Source: Tretioscincus oriximinensis (Eukaryota > Chordata > Lepidosauria > Squamata > Gymnophthalmidae). From it: a stretch of 64,000 nucleotides of DNA. Each line of letters opens with the position of its first letter. The stretch's first letter is position 1. The notes under the pieces were generated by a model. The model saw only the letters and a program-made list of their open reading frames with translations. It did not search any database and was not told where the DNA came from. This document shows positions 12,389 to 23,032 of the stretch, piece by piece. The DNA is taken from positions 927,400 through 991,399 of the forward strand of contig JAJVDF010000045.1 in NCBI GenBank assembly GCA_022410635.1, written 5' to 3'. Position numbers and translations under genes: made by a program.

Positions 12389-12653
12389 GTTGCTGCCACT
12401 TTATCGTGTATTTCTTTAATCTATTTGTGCCCTCTTTTTCCAATTTTGTAAGATGTACCACTATTTCCTCAGCATTTGATGTCATCATATGACTCTTCAG
12501 TCTTTGTCTTAACTGTACTTGTGTGAAGGGCTTTCTCCTGTGCTAAATAAATGAGACTTTTTTATTGTCCATTTTGGGAGTTATCATACTTGTCATCTGG
12601 GGGAAAGCCAACAGGAGCTGAGCAGCATCTGGTTCAAGATAGTGTAAATGTAA
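12389..12653. other. Intergenic or possible LINE 5' flank
   Basis: No independent feature is recognised. The last 60 bases may belong to the LINE that follows, but I cannot show it. Confidence 0.3.
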
Positions 12654-13565
12654 ATGCAGGTACAGAATTATGTAGATAATATAGTATTGGAGGGGGAACC
12701 TGATTGTAGTATTCAAATAAAAAGCTGTAACGAGCAAACTGTGGTTTCCCACAAATATATGGGGGCAAACTTGCACCGGAGAAGGGCATATAAATGCCTG
12801 TATGCAAATGCCAGAAGCCTCCAAGCAAAAATAGGGGAGTTGGAATGCTTAGTGAATGACAATAATGTCAATATTATTGGCATTACTGAAATCTGCTGGA
12901 CAGAAGAAAACCAGTGGGATACAGTAGTCCCAGGTTACAAACTATACAGAACAGATAGGAAAGGGAGACCTGATTGTGGTGTAGCCTTGTATGTTAAAGA
13001 AGAGATTGAATCCTATGAACTGGAATTTCCAGGGAAAACAGACCCATTCACAGAAGCACTGTGGATAACATTATCAGGTCAGAAAGCAAGTCTAATATTG
13101 GGAGTATGCTACCAGCCTCCTAACCAAACACCTGAAAGCGATACTCATTTGGAACATGAGGTCATTGAAGCTTCTAAAAAGGGAAGAGTAGTAATAATGG
13201 GAGACTTCAACTATCCACACATTGATTGGGCAAACTCTTGTTCAACTCATGAAAAAGAAATAAAATTCTTAGACATGCTAACTGATTGCTTCCTAGAGCA
13301 GATGGTTTTAGAACCAACCAGGAGCAAAGGAATCCTGGATTTAGTCCTCAGTAATGAACAGGATCTGATACAGGATGTAACTGTAACTGATCCCATAGGA
13401 AACAGTGACCACAATACAATAACTTTCAACTTGAATGTGGACAGAAAATTGTCAAGCAATTCCAACACAGAAACCTTCAACTTTCACAAAGGAAATTTTC
13501 CCAAAATGAGGAAAATGGTAAAAAGAAAATTAAAAGGGAAAGTGAGAAAAGTCCAGTCCCTTTGA
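12654..13565 (+). pseudogene. LINE AP-endonuclease domain (dead element)
   Basis: A 303-codon open frame. The exonuclease-endonuclease-phosphatase fold motifs appear in order: NARS with Asn at about residue 52, ITEICW with the metal-binding Glu at 79, a GYKLYRTDR block at 94-102, GVALYVK at 109-115, the catalytic GDFN at 183-186 and the C-terminal SDH at 251-253. This domain nicks target DNA for target-primed reverse transcription in Jockey/CR1-superfamily elements. The Met at 12654 is simply the first in the frame and need not be the original start; recognisable homology begins around residue 48. The frame ends at a stop at 13565, after which the linker continues in another frame, so the protein is no longer fused to its RT. 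It is longer and better kept than any other coding relic in the window. Confidence 0.85.
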
Positions 13566-14663
13566 AAAGCCTGGAGGATGTTTGCAAATAAAATATTGGA
13601 AACTCAAATAAAATGCATTCCCAAGAGAAGAAAGGGTTCTGTCAAGTCCCAAAAGACACCCGTATGGCTTACTTCTGCAGTAAGGGAAGTCATTAGAATG
13701 AAGAGAAACTCATTTAAAAAATTAAAGGCTTATCCTAATGAGGAAAACAGAAGAGAGCACAAACTGGCAAACCAAATGCAAGGTGATAGTCAGGGATGCG
13801 AAGAAAAACTTTGAGGAGCACATTGCAAAGAATATTAAAAGAAACAATAAGGACTTTTTCAAATATATCAGAAATAAGAATCCTACCAGGAAAGCAGTCG
13901 GACCACTAGACAGCAATGGACAAAAGGGCACAATCAAAGAAGACGTGGAGATTGCAGAGAGGTTAAATGAATTTTTTGCATCAGTTTTCACTGAAGAAGA
14001 CAGAGGGAATTTACCCGCAACAGATTTAGTTTTCTCAGAAAGAACACCAGAGGAATTAAACTGGACAGAGATAACAAGGCAGGAGGTCCTTGCTAGCCTT
14101 AATAAGCTGAACATTTATAAATCCCAGGGCGAGACGGCATTCACCCAAGGGAATTCTTAAAGAACTCAAATGTGAAATTGCTGAACTTCTAACCAAAATA
14201 TTTAATCTTTCCTTAAGATCAGGCATAGTACCAGTAGATTGAAGGGTAGCTAATGTAACACCAATCTTCAAAAAAGGATCCCATGGTGATCCTGGAAATT
14301 ATAGACCCGACAGTTTAACATCAGTTCCAGGTAAAGTGTTGGAAACCATAATTAAGGACAAAATTACTAAACACATGGAGAAGCACGCATTGCTGAATGA
14401 AACTCAGCATTGCTTCTGCAAAGGTAAATCATGCCTTACTAATTTGCTAGAATTCTTTGAGAGTGTTAAAAAAAACATGTAGATAAAGGGGATCCAGTTG
14501 ATATTGACTAGATTTTCAGAAGGCTTTTGATAAAGTCCCTCATCAAAGGCTCCTGAAAAAGCTCCACACTCATGGTATAAGAGGACAGACTTTCACCTGG
14601 ATTGGAAACTGGCTAAAAGATAGAAAACGGAGGGTAGTAATAAATGGACTGTTGTCTGAGTGG
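13566..14663 (+). pseudogene. LINE linker and N-terminal reverse transcriptase, frameshifted
   Basis: Frames at 13578-13814 and 13738-14160 carry the Lys-rich linker (NNKDFFKYIRNKNPTRKAVG) and RLNEFFASVF, the usual lead-in to CR1-group RT. From about 14110 the RT core continues through several frames: a motif equivalent to KSQGPDGIHPRILKEL broken by a frameshift near 14128, then LTKIFNLSLRSG, an in-frame stop near 14240, VANVTPIFKKG, NYRP, and KHMEKHALLNETQH. Later sequence has stops and small insertions (an A run near 14469 and stops around 14479-14531). Sequence ends at about 14663 before the FADD box. Not functional. Confidence 0.85.
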
Positions 14664-14809
14664 TTTTAATCTAGCTTGTATCATATATTCCCAATTTTGT
14701 CCTTCTGTCAGCTCCTGGCTTGCAAATTTTTCTATGAATATGATACATTTTCCCCTCAGCCTTTTTGTTCGCTGGTTGTCAGGAAAATGTACAGTAGTCC
14801 CTTTTGCCA

Positions 14810-14859
14810 AATGCTATTGAATAGTTTGCTGTCAATATCAGCAAACTATCAATAGCATT
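14810..14859. repeat. Hairpin: 21-bp stem, 7-base loop
   Basis: The left arm at 14810-14831 and right arm at 14839-14859 are complementary apart from one extra A in the left arm (ATTGAATAG against CTATCAAT). The loop is TCAATAT. Immediately after, CAATATC is repeated three times to about 14883. No stem-loop RNA family is recognised. Confidence 0.8.
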
Positions 14860-14883
14860 CACCAATATCCAATATCCAATATT

Positions 14884-15269
14884 CACATCCCATCCTCGTA
14901 GTTCCTTGTCAAAACCATCCACACATGATATAACCTTTCTGCAGTAACCCTATATAGAGGCTTGACAGCTATTTTTCCCAATCGATATTCCACTAAATTG
15001 TTTCTAAAATCTAAAATCTGTCAGTTTATATAACAACCTGTTGTAGCAAGTATAACATTAATTCAACTTGCTAGTGGACTATTGACTATGTTTGGATGCA
15101 GCCCTGCTTGTGATCCAGGGAGCACAATGAGCATACCTTGAAGGTCTTCTGGTCTGGAAGTGCTTAGCTTGGCCAACGATTATAGACTAGGGGTGCATAC
15201 ATACTACACCAATAGCATGTGTATGCCATCTTCTCACCCAGTTGCAATAAGGAAAGGCAGGGAAATCAT
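14884..15269. other. Intergenic DNA, nothing recognised
   Basis: No gene, RNA or repeat that I recognise. Confidence 0.4.
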
Positions 15270-15690
15270 GTCCAAGACCAAAAGGCCTGCTTTTCAATGC
15301 CTGCTTTTAATCTTAAATATTTCTCTACTGGCTACTAATTTGCTGCCAGGTTTAACTCAAGGTATTACCTTAATTTTTAAGGCCCTAAATAACTTGGAGT
15401 CAAGTATCTCTTCCTATATGAATCTTCCTGTGCCCTAGGACCTGCCAATGAAGACTAGGTGACACCTTATTCTTCAATAATTATAGGATTACCAACAAGT
15501 TAGAGGGCATTGCCAGTAGTTGACTCCAGACTACTGAACAGACTTCTCTTTATTCTAGCCTATGAGAGCATGCCCTCCCATTACAAAAATTATCACTGTT
15601 TTGGGTAACTTATTTTACCTCTTTATGACTCACCTTGAGACCTTCAAGTATAAGTCAGGATAGAAATATAAATTAAGAATAAGGAACTAT
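15270..15690 (+). mobile_element. L2-type LINE 3' end
   Basis: Starts within the decayed C-terminus of the ORF (translation includes LTQGITLIFKALNNLESSISSYM, corresponding to the KALNNLVHKYLKE region at 26.3 kb) and runs through a 3' UTR to CTTGAGACCTTCAAGTATAAG and an AT-rich tail at about 15650-15690. The order of pieces matches the 26.24-26.97 kb copy. Several stops are present. Confidence 0.6.
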
Positions 15691-18427
15691 GACTATTATT
15701 ACTCTTGTATTATCACTACTATTACCACTAACATATCATCACTTTAGTTAATGAACCTACACTGTAGCATTTAGTTGCAGCCAGAGCTTAAGAAATAACA
15801 GGCATTCTGCTCTATGCTCTGGTTTGAGAGGTACCACTCAATTTAGTTCGTACTGAAATTTGTAAAAATCAAATTCTACAGGCATCACCACCATGTCCAT
15901 ATGTGTTATCAGCAGTAGTTGTTAAAATCTTTCTGTACCGCAAAGTTTGGTTGCATCTTTAGATGATAGTACAGCCCTTCACTGCATGTTCTGGGTAACC
16001 CATGGTTCCTATGTCGATGCCTTTTCCCAATGTCAGTTGATCACATGTGAAATCCAGTGTGTGGTTGAAATTTGCTCAAGACTATTTTAAATGTGCATGA
16101 AGCTGCCCTTTGTCCAGGACTATTTAGTTTTCAATTTCTCACTCCTATCTCAGAATTTCTCTTTTGTCTGTTTTTCAGATGGTAAGCTTTCAGCAGCAAT
16201 CTGTTTTATTCCATCATGTTACACACCGTGTACATTGATGGTGTTATATAAATAATTGATAGCAATAATAATCACATGTATCTGGGGCATCAGTGTGATA
16301 GCTCATTAAGAAAGGTGACTTACTGATCCAGTAGTGGAGGAGCAGCTTGCGAAGCCAAGCTTTCATATACAACAAAACCTGCAATTTGTTTCTTCATCTT
16401 CTTCTATTGAACTTGTATACCAGTCCAGAATAATATCAGTCACTTTGGTGTTTCTTTGGGAAAAGAGTGACATTACCTGTGAAATTTGTATAGGATTTTA
16501 TCTTTGTGTCATTTCAGTACTGGTGAAGAATTTAAGAAGAGTCCACTTTCTGAATTTTCAGTTCACTGAACTGCAGATAGGTGGGTTACTATAATTTAAA
16601 ATCCACCACATTCCAACAGAGGAAAATGCATTTAGGAAATTAGATCATGATTTTATTCAATCTGTTTCACACATATAGGCTCTCATGGCAGCTACTGAAG
16701 CAAGGAGCAGGCACCATATTATACCTGTATGCTATTCCTGAGCAAACCCAAGCATTCAGGCATATATTCAGTGCCAGCAGGACCTAGTAATAATCACCAT
16801 TGTTGAGTCACACTTTCTAGTGTGTGACAGATGATGTTTCAAGCCCAGAAGTCCAAGTGAAGCTGGTTTCTTCTACTAGAGATAAAATTGAAACGATCAG
16901 TTCTCCAAAGTTTTTCTAAGTAATAGGAGGGGGACACAGAACTTGAAGAACTAGCTACTGTTCAGGATGGGGTGAACATGTAATGGTAAATGAGACTTTG
17001 GGTATATTGTATGTAAATTAGATCCATGTGTTGGCCACACCCTGTGTTGGCCAGCCCTAGGTAAATATGTTGCCACTGCATATGAAATCTCTAGCACAAG
17101 CAGCATGTGCAATGTTAAAGAATCCTGATATAGAAGAGGCATCACTACTTCTGCATCAGAACACAGGCATTAGGTAGATGGAGATCGAAATGCCAAGGCA
17201 TTAGGACTCAGCCCAGTTCCACTTGCGACTAGGCAAGGAGACTAGAAATAGGGACACAGCCTCAATATTAAATTGCTACTGACAAATGAATTATTATTGA
17301 GCTATCCATGTTATGCAAAGCAACTCTGGACAGTGATTTTGCATTCCTTCTGCATTTGGACCAATTGACATTGCATGTGGCTAATTCCATTTCTTTCTTT
17401 ATCTACTGCTTTCATTAATAAAACTGCTACACATCTTACTTGGTTCCTGTGAAATCAAAGGCAAGATTCAAACAAACGGTGGCAAAACAGTCCATCCAAC
17501 AGAGGGACTCTTGAGTTATGATAACATATTTTGGAAGGTCATTGATAAGCTGCTCTGAAATTTGATCCAAAAAGTCCTGGACATTCTATTATCTCTGAAG
17601 AAAGCAACGGTGAACAATCTGTTTTATCTAATGAATATAAACTATTACTGAGTCAGAGGAAAAGCTGCAAAAGGTCTAAGGATGGTTTAATAATCTGGGT
17701 TACAAACAGAACATAATCTCCACAATTACGCGTCTGACAGTTGGCAGGATTTTCAGCATTTGGCAGGCAGCCTTTTAAATAAATGTCAAAAAAGATGAGC
17801 AACAAATCAGCCAATAAATAAAACAGCTGAAACTAGGATTTAGAATATAGTACCGATACTTTTTGTCTTTTGTCTGGAACAGAAAAAGACTAAAAGATCC
17901 TTTATTGAACTGAAACCTTCCCCAAAAAAGAAAATGAAAATGTTGGTTTTTTAAGCTTCCCCCATGAATTGATTCTAGTCGTGTATGCTCTATTTCTTCT
18001 TTTCAATTTGGTGCGTAGTGCTTTCTCTTTAGCAATTAGGAAGTTGCTAGCTCAAAAGATACAACATCAATGTTTCTGGAGAATGTCTTTACTGAAAGTT
18101 CATAAACATCTTGTCTAACCATATTAATCTAAATTAAAAAATTATAGTAGGGGGTCTCAAAATANCTTTCTTGTTAACAAGAAAACGATAGATGGCATCA
18201 GCTTTCAAAGACTACTTCAATCATGCTGTGACTTTTTTCTTGTAATCTCTAAGGTGCTATAGTCAGATGTGGTTCACAAAGACTTCCTACACTTCTCTTC
18301 AAGTCCTACAGTATTCTGTCCTCAAAACTATTAAGCAGCTTATCTGTAATGTAAGGTCTTTATCTCACATTACTTATTTACAACTACCTCCCAGAATGCT
18401 CAGTCTGTCAATGGGATACATTGCCAA
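15691..18427. other. Mostly unannotated DNA; candidate conserved block 17440-17830
   Basis: No gene or recognised transposon. The block at about 17440-17830 is free of simple repeats and looks like single-copy AT-rich DNA with homeobox-like and E-box-like strings, which is only suggestive. A weak match to a short dispersed repeat (GTAATCTCTAAGGTGCTATAG) lies at 18241-18261. Confidence 0.3.
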
Positions 18428-18567
18428 GTAATAAATAAATAAATGAATAAATGAATTAATGATGATGACGACAACGACGATGACGACGACGACGATGATG
18501 ATGCGAATTAATAAAAATAATAATAACAACAATAATAACAACAACAACAACAACAACAACGATGACG

Positions 18568-18614
<47 letters not shown>
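18428..18614. repeat. Long compound microsatellite (AAAT, GAT/GAC, AAT/AAC)
   Basis: AAAT tetramers at about 18428-18457 give way to ATG/ACG triplets (GATGACGACAACGACGATG and similar, 18459-18503), then AAT/AAC triplets (18514-18560), a short GATGACGAT block, and a pure AAT run to 18614. Poly-Leu, Tyr, Ser or Val frames across it are artefacts. Confidence 0.95.
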
Positions 18615-18616
<2 letters not shown>

Positions 18617-18770
18617 TGTGGGTACTTCTGGTACTCCTCTGGATGGGAGCGTAAGGGAGCGCCTGGCACAGGGCCGGGGCTCTCGTTTTCTGGTCGGCCA
18701 GTGCCCTCCTGCCGCTGGAGGCTCACGGACTTCATCCAATGCAGCTCTGCACAGGTATCAGGTGAGCCCA
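18615..18770. other. GC-rich, CpG-containing segment after the microsatellite
   Basis: A GC-rich segment of about 150 bases in AT-rich surroundings, ending in CACAGGTATCAGGTGAGCCC, which contains a good match to a splice-donor consensus (CAG|GTGAGC). A frame on plus (18618-18818) and one on minus (ending near 18374) both run through it, and neither resembles a known protein. Most likely a fragment of a GC-rich transposable element or retrocopy; an exon is possible but unsupported. Confidence 0.3.
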
Positions 18771-19932
18771 AACANACACACACACAAACCAATATCACAC
18801 TGTAAAGAGTTGTGTTAGACATTGTTCATAGATATCAACATGAAAGAGTTGTTCCTTTAGAAACAAAAAGAAAGAATTAATAAAACTGACTTGGGATTAT
18901 ATGAAAAAGCAGGTAATAATTCAAAACCTGTTTGACATTCAATGGATGAACTGAACTGGATTTTGAGCCTGTTCCAATCTATCACCATGTAGTTTGGTTT
19001 AATTCAGTTCAAGCTGCAATTTTAGAACTCATGCACGTCTTTGAAGATTGCATCCTAGGAATAAGATGCCTCTTTGCAGCTGTAGTGATGGAAATGAGCT
19101 AAACTGATCTGACTGAAAGATCCAAGGGACGGCCCTCACACTGCCAATGGGAACATTTAATGAATCTCTTCTGGATATGAAGGTGAAATGGCATTTGNCT
19201 TTTGGTTTTCCTGTTCTATATAAAAGGCTTCAAGATCTTCACTTTTCTGTTTTAGAATCCTGTGAACAAGAAAAGGCAATCATTTTATTTAGAAATCTTG
19301 AGAACTAATATTGAAAATTCCCATTTTACTAGTGTCACCATAAAAAACAGGACAGGAAAGCTGCAGGTTTAATAGGTGTGGAATAAAAGGGAATATCGGC
19401 TGATATTTAATAAGCTGCATCGGCTAAAATTTCTTCTTTTCTCTCCTCTCCTGCCTTTTTATGGTAACCTTACATTTCACAATTCTTTCTCTGTGCCGTC
19501 CTTCTCATAGTAAAGTACAGAAAGCAACTAATCAAAAGGTCACTTAGCTTGGGTTCCTGAGCTGACTGTGCCTGAACAGTTAAAGCTTCCTTTCCTTCTC
19601 TACCTCTGCATCTTGCGTTTTTGCAAGCCAGTTTAGAAGTTTATTTGCCTTGCCTTTAGTGTAACTTTTAGTCAGAGACTGATAGAAAATGTTTTACTTT
19701 TCCATTTTATCATTTAAAAGCAACCTTTTTGTTGAAATCATATGCTTTTCTACTCCTACACAAGTTATTCCAACAGTTAAATATGTTTCAACCCTCAGAC
19801 ATTTTTCAGCCTAGATGTGTGTTTTTAGTGATTCCCCACTAATTTTCTCTTATGCTTGGAATGTTCTACCACTTATTGTATTATTCCTCTGCTATTCTTA
19901 AAGTCAGAGCTCATCAGCTGCATATCTGTTAG
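18771..19932. other. Intergenic DNA, nothing recognised
   Basis: No gene or transposon similarity is visible. A short ACACACAC run with one N occurs at about 18773-18785. Confidence 0.45.
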
Positions 19933-20200
19933 AGCAAAAGAAGAAAAAGAAAAAGAGCTGGTTTTCATATCCCTCTTTTCTCACCTGAAGGGATTCAAAG
20001 TGGCTTACAAACTATTTTTGGTCCAAAGGCTTACATTCTATCTTCCACATCACATTGAAATGATGGTACATATTCATCTACTTGTTATTGATCACTTTTG
20101 AACAGCTAGGTTGGCTGAACCTCACCACTCTCCATGGCACATGGGCTTTGAACAACTGACCTCTCTGTTGAAAGGTTATTATTTTTAGTCTGTGCACCAC
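19933..20200 (-). mobile_element. Diverged tRNA-derived SINE, minus strand
   Basis: GAAGAAAAAGAAAAAGAGCT (tail), CACCTGAAGGGATTCAAAGT and GGCTTACAAAC at 19933-20011 are the reverse complement of the SINE 3' part (GTAAGCCACTTTGA, AATCCCTTCAGGTGAGAAAA, CTT tail). The tRNA-like head may be the stretch 20110-20200 (the GCACCACCGCACC string resembles the complement of the A-box region), but that half is strongly diverged and partly inferred. Confidence 0.6.
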
Positions 20201-20786
20201 CGCACCTCTAAACTGCAGCTTCCAGTCCAGGAAGGGATCCAGAGGCCTCTCTTTCACATGGCTCCAAGAATTCTTATTTCTACAAAATGGCACCTTATGC
20301 CAGTCTACTGGTAGTCCTTGACAGTGAGGTCTATCTGTGTAACAGAGGATCCANGGGAGAACTTTATTGTTAGTGCTACAGGTAGTGAAACTGGAAGTTG
20401 TGTACTAGGAACTTTGAAGGATGGAAACTTTCATTCCTAACCTTCAAAAGTCTAGTATCAACTCCTAGGGCTTGGCCCAACCTTCAGAATCAGCAGTTAG
20501 GGCTGGGATAACATGAGCTGTCTGAAATGTGGGTAGCCCTGTTCTGCACATCCAGCAATTCATCTTAGTATGGACAGATCAAGACATACTGCCTTGGTCC
20601 CAAAAATAAAGGTAAATGCAGAACTGTTTTTTCAGATTTGGACTCATGGAAATCCTTGGATAGTATGAGTTCCCCTTTTGTTAGTGCAATCCCTCTCCTT
20701 GAATTTTTGTCATGTACCTTGTAAGATCTTGTTGCACTTTTAAATATTTNTATTCTTTCTATATATTATTTTATAGTTTTACATTG
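20201..20786. other. Intergenic DNA, nothing recognised
   Basis: No gene or transposon similarity is visible. Confidence 0.4.
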
Positions 20787-21490
20787 CCGGCGAGGGCTAC
20801 TTGCAGGCCGAATAAATAGACTACACACAAAGTCAATTCAACAGTTTACTGTTAGTGGAATATAATTTCGGTCATGACTTGAACCCAAAGGGGGGGTTTG
20901 GCGCAGCATCATAGGCTGATCTATTACAGCAGCTGCCAGCTGCTATAGCCCCCCAAGGCTGTCAAATCCAGGCAGCTGCTTAGATGCTATATCCCCCCAT
21001 GCTGTATATGGACAATGCACGACCCCAGTCCCAGCAGCCCCCAACTACTTCAGCCCTGCAGCTTTCCCAAGGACTTAAGGGCCTGGCCCAGACTCCGGCT
21101 GGGCAAAACGCATGAGGTGTCATTTGGGAAATGAGTCCACACGGTGGACAGCTGCTCTGGACCCTCTTCCCATTGACTGGAGGGTGGTCGGCTCGAACCC
21201 CTCCCCAAGGGTGAACTAGGCAACTCCAAACCTCTTAAGGAGGTACCTCACTTCTATGGGATAGCCAGGGAATCTACCAACCAGACTAGTAACGCCTAGA
21301 TGCGCAAACACCACCAGAGCGGCTAACAGCCAGCTTCCACCAACCTTCCAACTGGCCCAGTCCCAGCAGCCTCCAACTACTACAGCCCCACAGCTGCTTC
21401 AGGGGCTTTACTGGCCTGCCCAGTTGCCTACAGCCATCCAAGGTGTACCAGGGACATGCATGGCCCTGTCCAAGCAGCCTCCAGCTGTTA
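20787..21490 (-). repeat. GC-rich LTR-like or satellite-like element with internal repeats
   Basis: An island of GC-rich sequence with sharp edges. It begins at TTGCCGGCGAGGGC and contains AATAAATAGACTACACAC close to that end. Read on the minus strand the order would be a GC-rich body, an AATAAA-like AT segment and a CGCCGGCAA end, resembling the far end of the 29046-29998 element (GCCCGGCAA). Internally, a segment of about 65 bases is repeated: CCCCAGTCCCAGCAGCCCCC at 21022 and CCCAGTCCCAGCAGCCTCCA at 21358, each followed by AACTAC and TCAGCCC or ACAGCCC, with a third partial copy at 21457-21490. No protein is encoded. LTR identity is inferred, and the strand is a guess from the AATAAA-like position. 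Confidence 0.35.
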
Positions 21491-21904
21491 TATTTTTGTT
21501 CTTTGGTTGTGTTCATGGGATCAAATCATATGCATCTAAATAAGAAGAGTTCCTATAATAGTAGCTGATAGCAACTAAAGGCTATCAGTGGGAGGAAAAT
21601 TATGAATAATTAAGGGTGTGCAATTAATATGTTTTAAAGATCAGTTAATGAAATGAAGAATGTTGACATAATTCCAATTTTCACTTTCTGTTTACTATTG
21701 CAAATCAGGAGCATAATGATTCTTAAGCAGAAAAGGTCAGTAAGTCAGATTCAAAGGACAAATAAAATCTTTCTGCAGTCATACACAGTCATATCGGTCT
21801 CACAGAACAACTATAGCTCAGCGGTACANCAAATACAGTGGCATGGGGGTATGCTTTGAAACAGATAGGTGGAAGAGTTAGGCCAAACAAGGGAAAGTAT
21901 TTTT
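21491..21904. other. Intergenic DNA, nothing recognised
   Basis: No gene or transposon similarity is visible. Confidence 0.4.
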
Positions 21905-22239
21905 TTTTAACGAGAGGGTCATTGGTCTATGGAGCATACTTCCAGATGAGGTTGTGGTACTTAGCAGCCTGGTTAGTTTTAAAGTATGATTAGACAAGTT
22001 TATGGAAACCAAGGGTATAAATAGCTACTAGGATAGATCTCTTGATACTGTCATCGAGATGGAGCAACAGGCAGTATTCCTGAAGTACCATTTGCAGGGT
22101 GTCGAGAACAGGTGAGGGTTTTGCATTCTTCTTCTTGAGACTGCCCTAATGCAATTGATGGGCCATTGTGTGAGACAGAACTCTGGACAAGGTGAGCCGT
22201 GGCCCAATTAATCAGGGCTCTTCTTATGTTCTTATGTTC
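21905..22239 (+). mobile_element. CR1 LINE 3' end (TTCTTATG subfamily)
   Basis: GATGAGGTTGTGGTACTTAG, AGACAAGTTTATGGAAACCA, GATGGAGCAACAGGCAG, GGGCCATTGTGTGAGACAG and the end GGCTCTTCTTATGTTCTTAT follow in order, parallel to the copies at 6.8 and 9.1 kb. Two units of the terminal octamer remain. Confidence 0.85.
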
Positions 22240-22971
22240 AAATTGCTTGGAGATAGGTTGGTCATAGGTTTTAACGCTAGAAACAAGCAATGACAAATTG
22301 TAAGTAAATGATAACCACCAAAAATAGCCACATCCACATTTTAGTCCCTATACATAAAACCAAGACCAATTTAAGAAATGAAAAACATTACTTTTTGTTA
22401 TGGTTATACCAGGGTTTCCATAGTTCAGTTAAAAAACAAACAAACCTGGGAGTCCTGACAACTATACCCAAGCCTCCTATTTAAGCCACACCCAAGCTGC
22501 ACCATTACTACATCCCAGCCTCCAGTTTTATAAAAATGAAGGGCTTCCAGCTACTCTCTCCCTTCCTTACATTTACCACAGATGGTGCTCCCACTTCCTT
22601 TGCCATGCTGACCACACAGGGGCAGCATCTCATGCTGCTCCTGCTCCCTGTGCTTCTGCCTGGAGTCTTCAGTTGGCTAAGAGTGGAAGGCATCATCAGG
22701 TGTAGTGACCAGGATGACAGCAGTTATGGCACTGAGCAGAAGCACAGGTAGAAATGGGCAACAGCTCATGCACCTATAGGTTCTGGATGTGCAGGAGGAT
22801 GCCAGGTAAGTGGGCTAGTGGTGAGCATGGACCCATATGGAGGCAGTAGACAGTATCCCCAGGCCATGTCGTCCCGGACTAGGCTGTAGCAAACTCTTAG
22901 TGGCACGGGAAAGGAAGCAAATGGTCTCATGGAATTGGTGGTTCATAGTTTCCTAAGACTCCATAATGTAA
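22240..22971. other. Intergenic DNA, nothing recognised
   Basis: A moderately GC-rich stretch at about 22500-22920 has short frames on both strands without recognisable homology. Confidence 0.4.
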
Positions 22972-23032
22972 ACTGCCCTGAAACCTTCAGGTATAGGCAG
23001 TATAGAAATGCAAATTAATAATTAATTAATAA
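22972..23032 (+). mobile_element. L2/SINE-type 3' tail fragment
   Basis: CTGCCCTGAAACCTTCAGGT, ATAGGCAGTATAGAAATGC and an AATTAATTAATAAA tail: the shared 3' end of the L2-type LINE and the SINEs. Confidence 0.7.

Larger units (their letters stand above)
12654..14663 (+). mobile_element. CR1-group LINE, endonuclease plus partial RT, 3'-truncated
   Basis: About 2.0 kb of an ORF2-like sequence: an AP-type endonuclease (frame open 12654-13565), a linker with frame changes near 13570 and 13735, then the N-terminal and middle reverse transcriptase down to about 14663. Homology stops in mid-RT, just after the block encoding GNW-LK-R-K and an NGLLSEW-like string, before the FADD active site. The 3' end of the element is therefore missing, the reverse of the usual 5' truncation, which implies a later deletion or rearrangement. 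It overlaps in content with the minus-strand remnant at 1023-1394 and belongs to the same family. Confidence 0.85.

Noticed and set aside
14613..14810. Minus-strand frame with a faint L1-ORF1-like look
   Set aside because: The resemblance is limited to a few residues and would not survive alignment; not called.
18374..18822. Poly-Leu, poly-Tyr and Cys-rich frames on the minus strand
   Set aside because: Produced by the compound microsatellite and its GC-rich neighbour.
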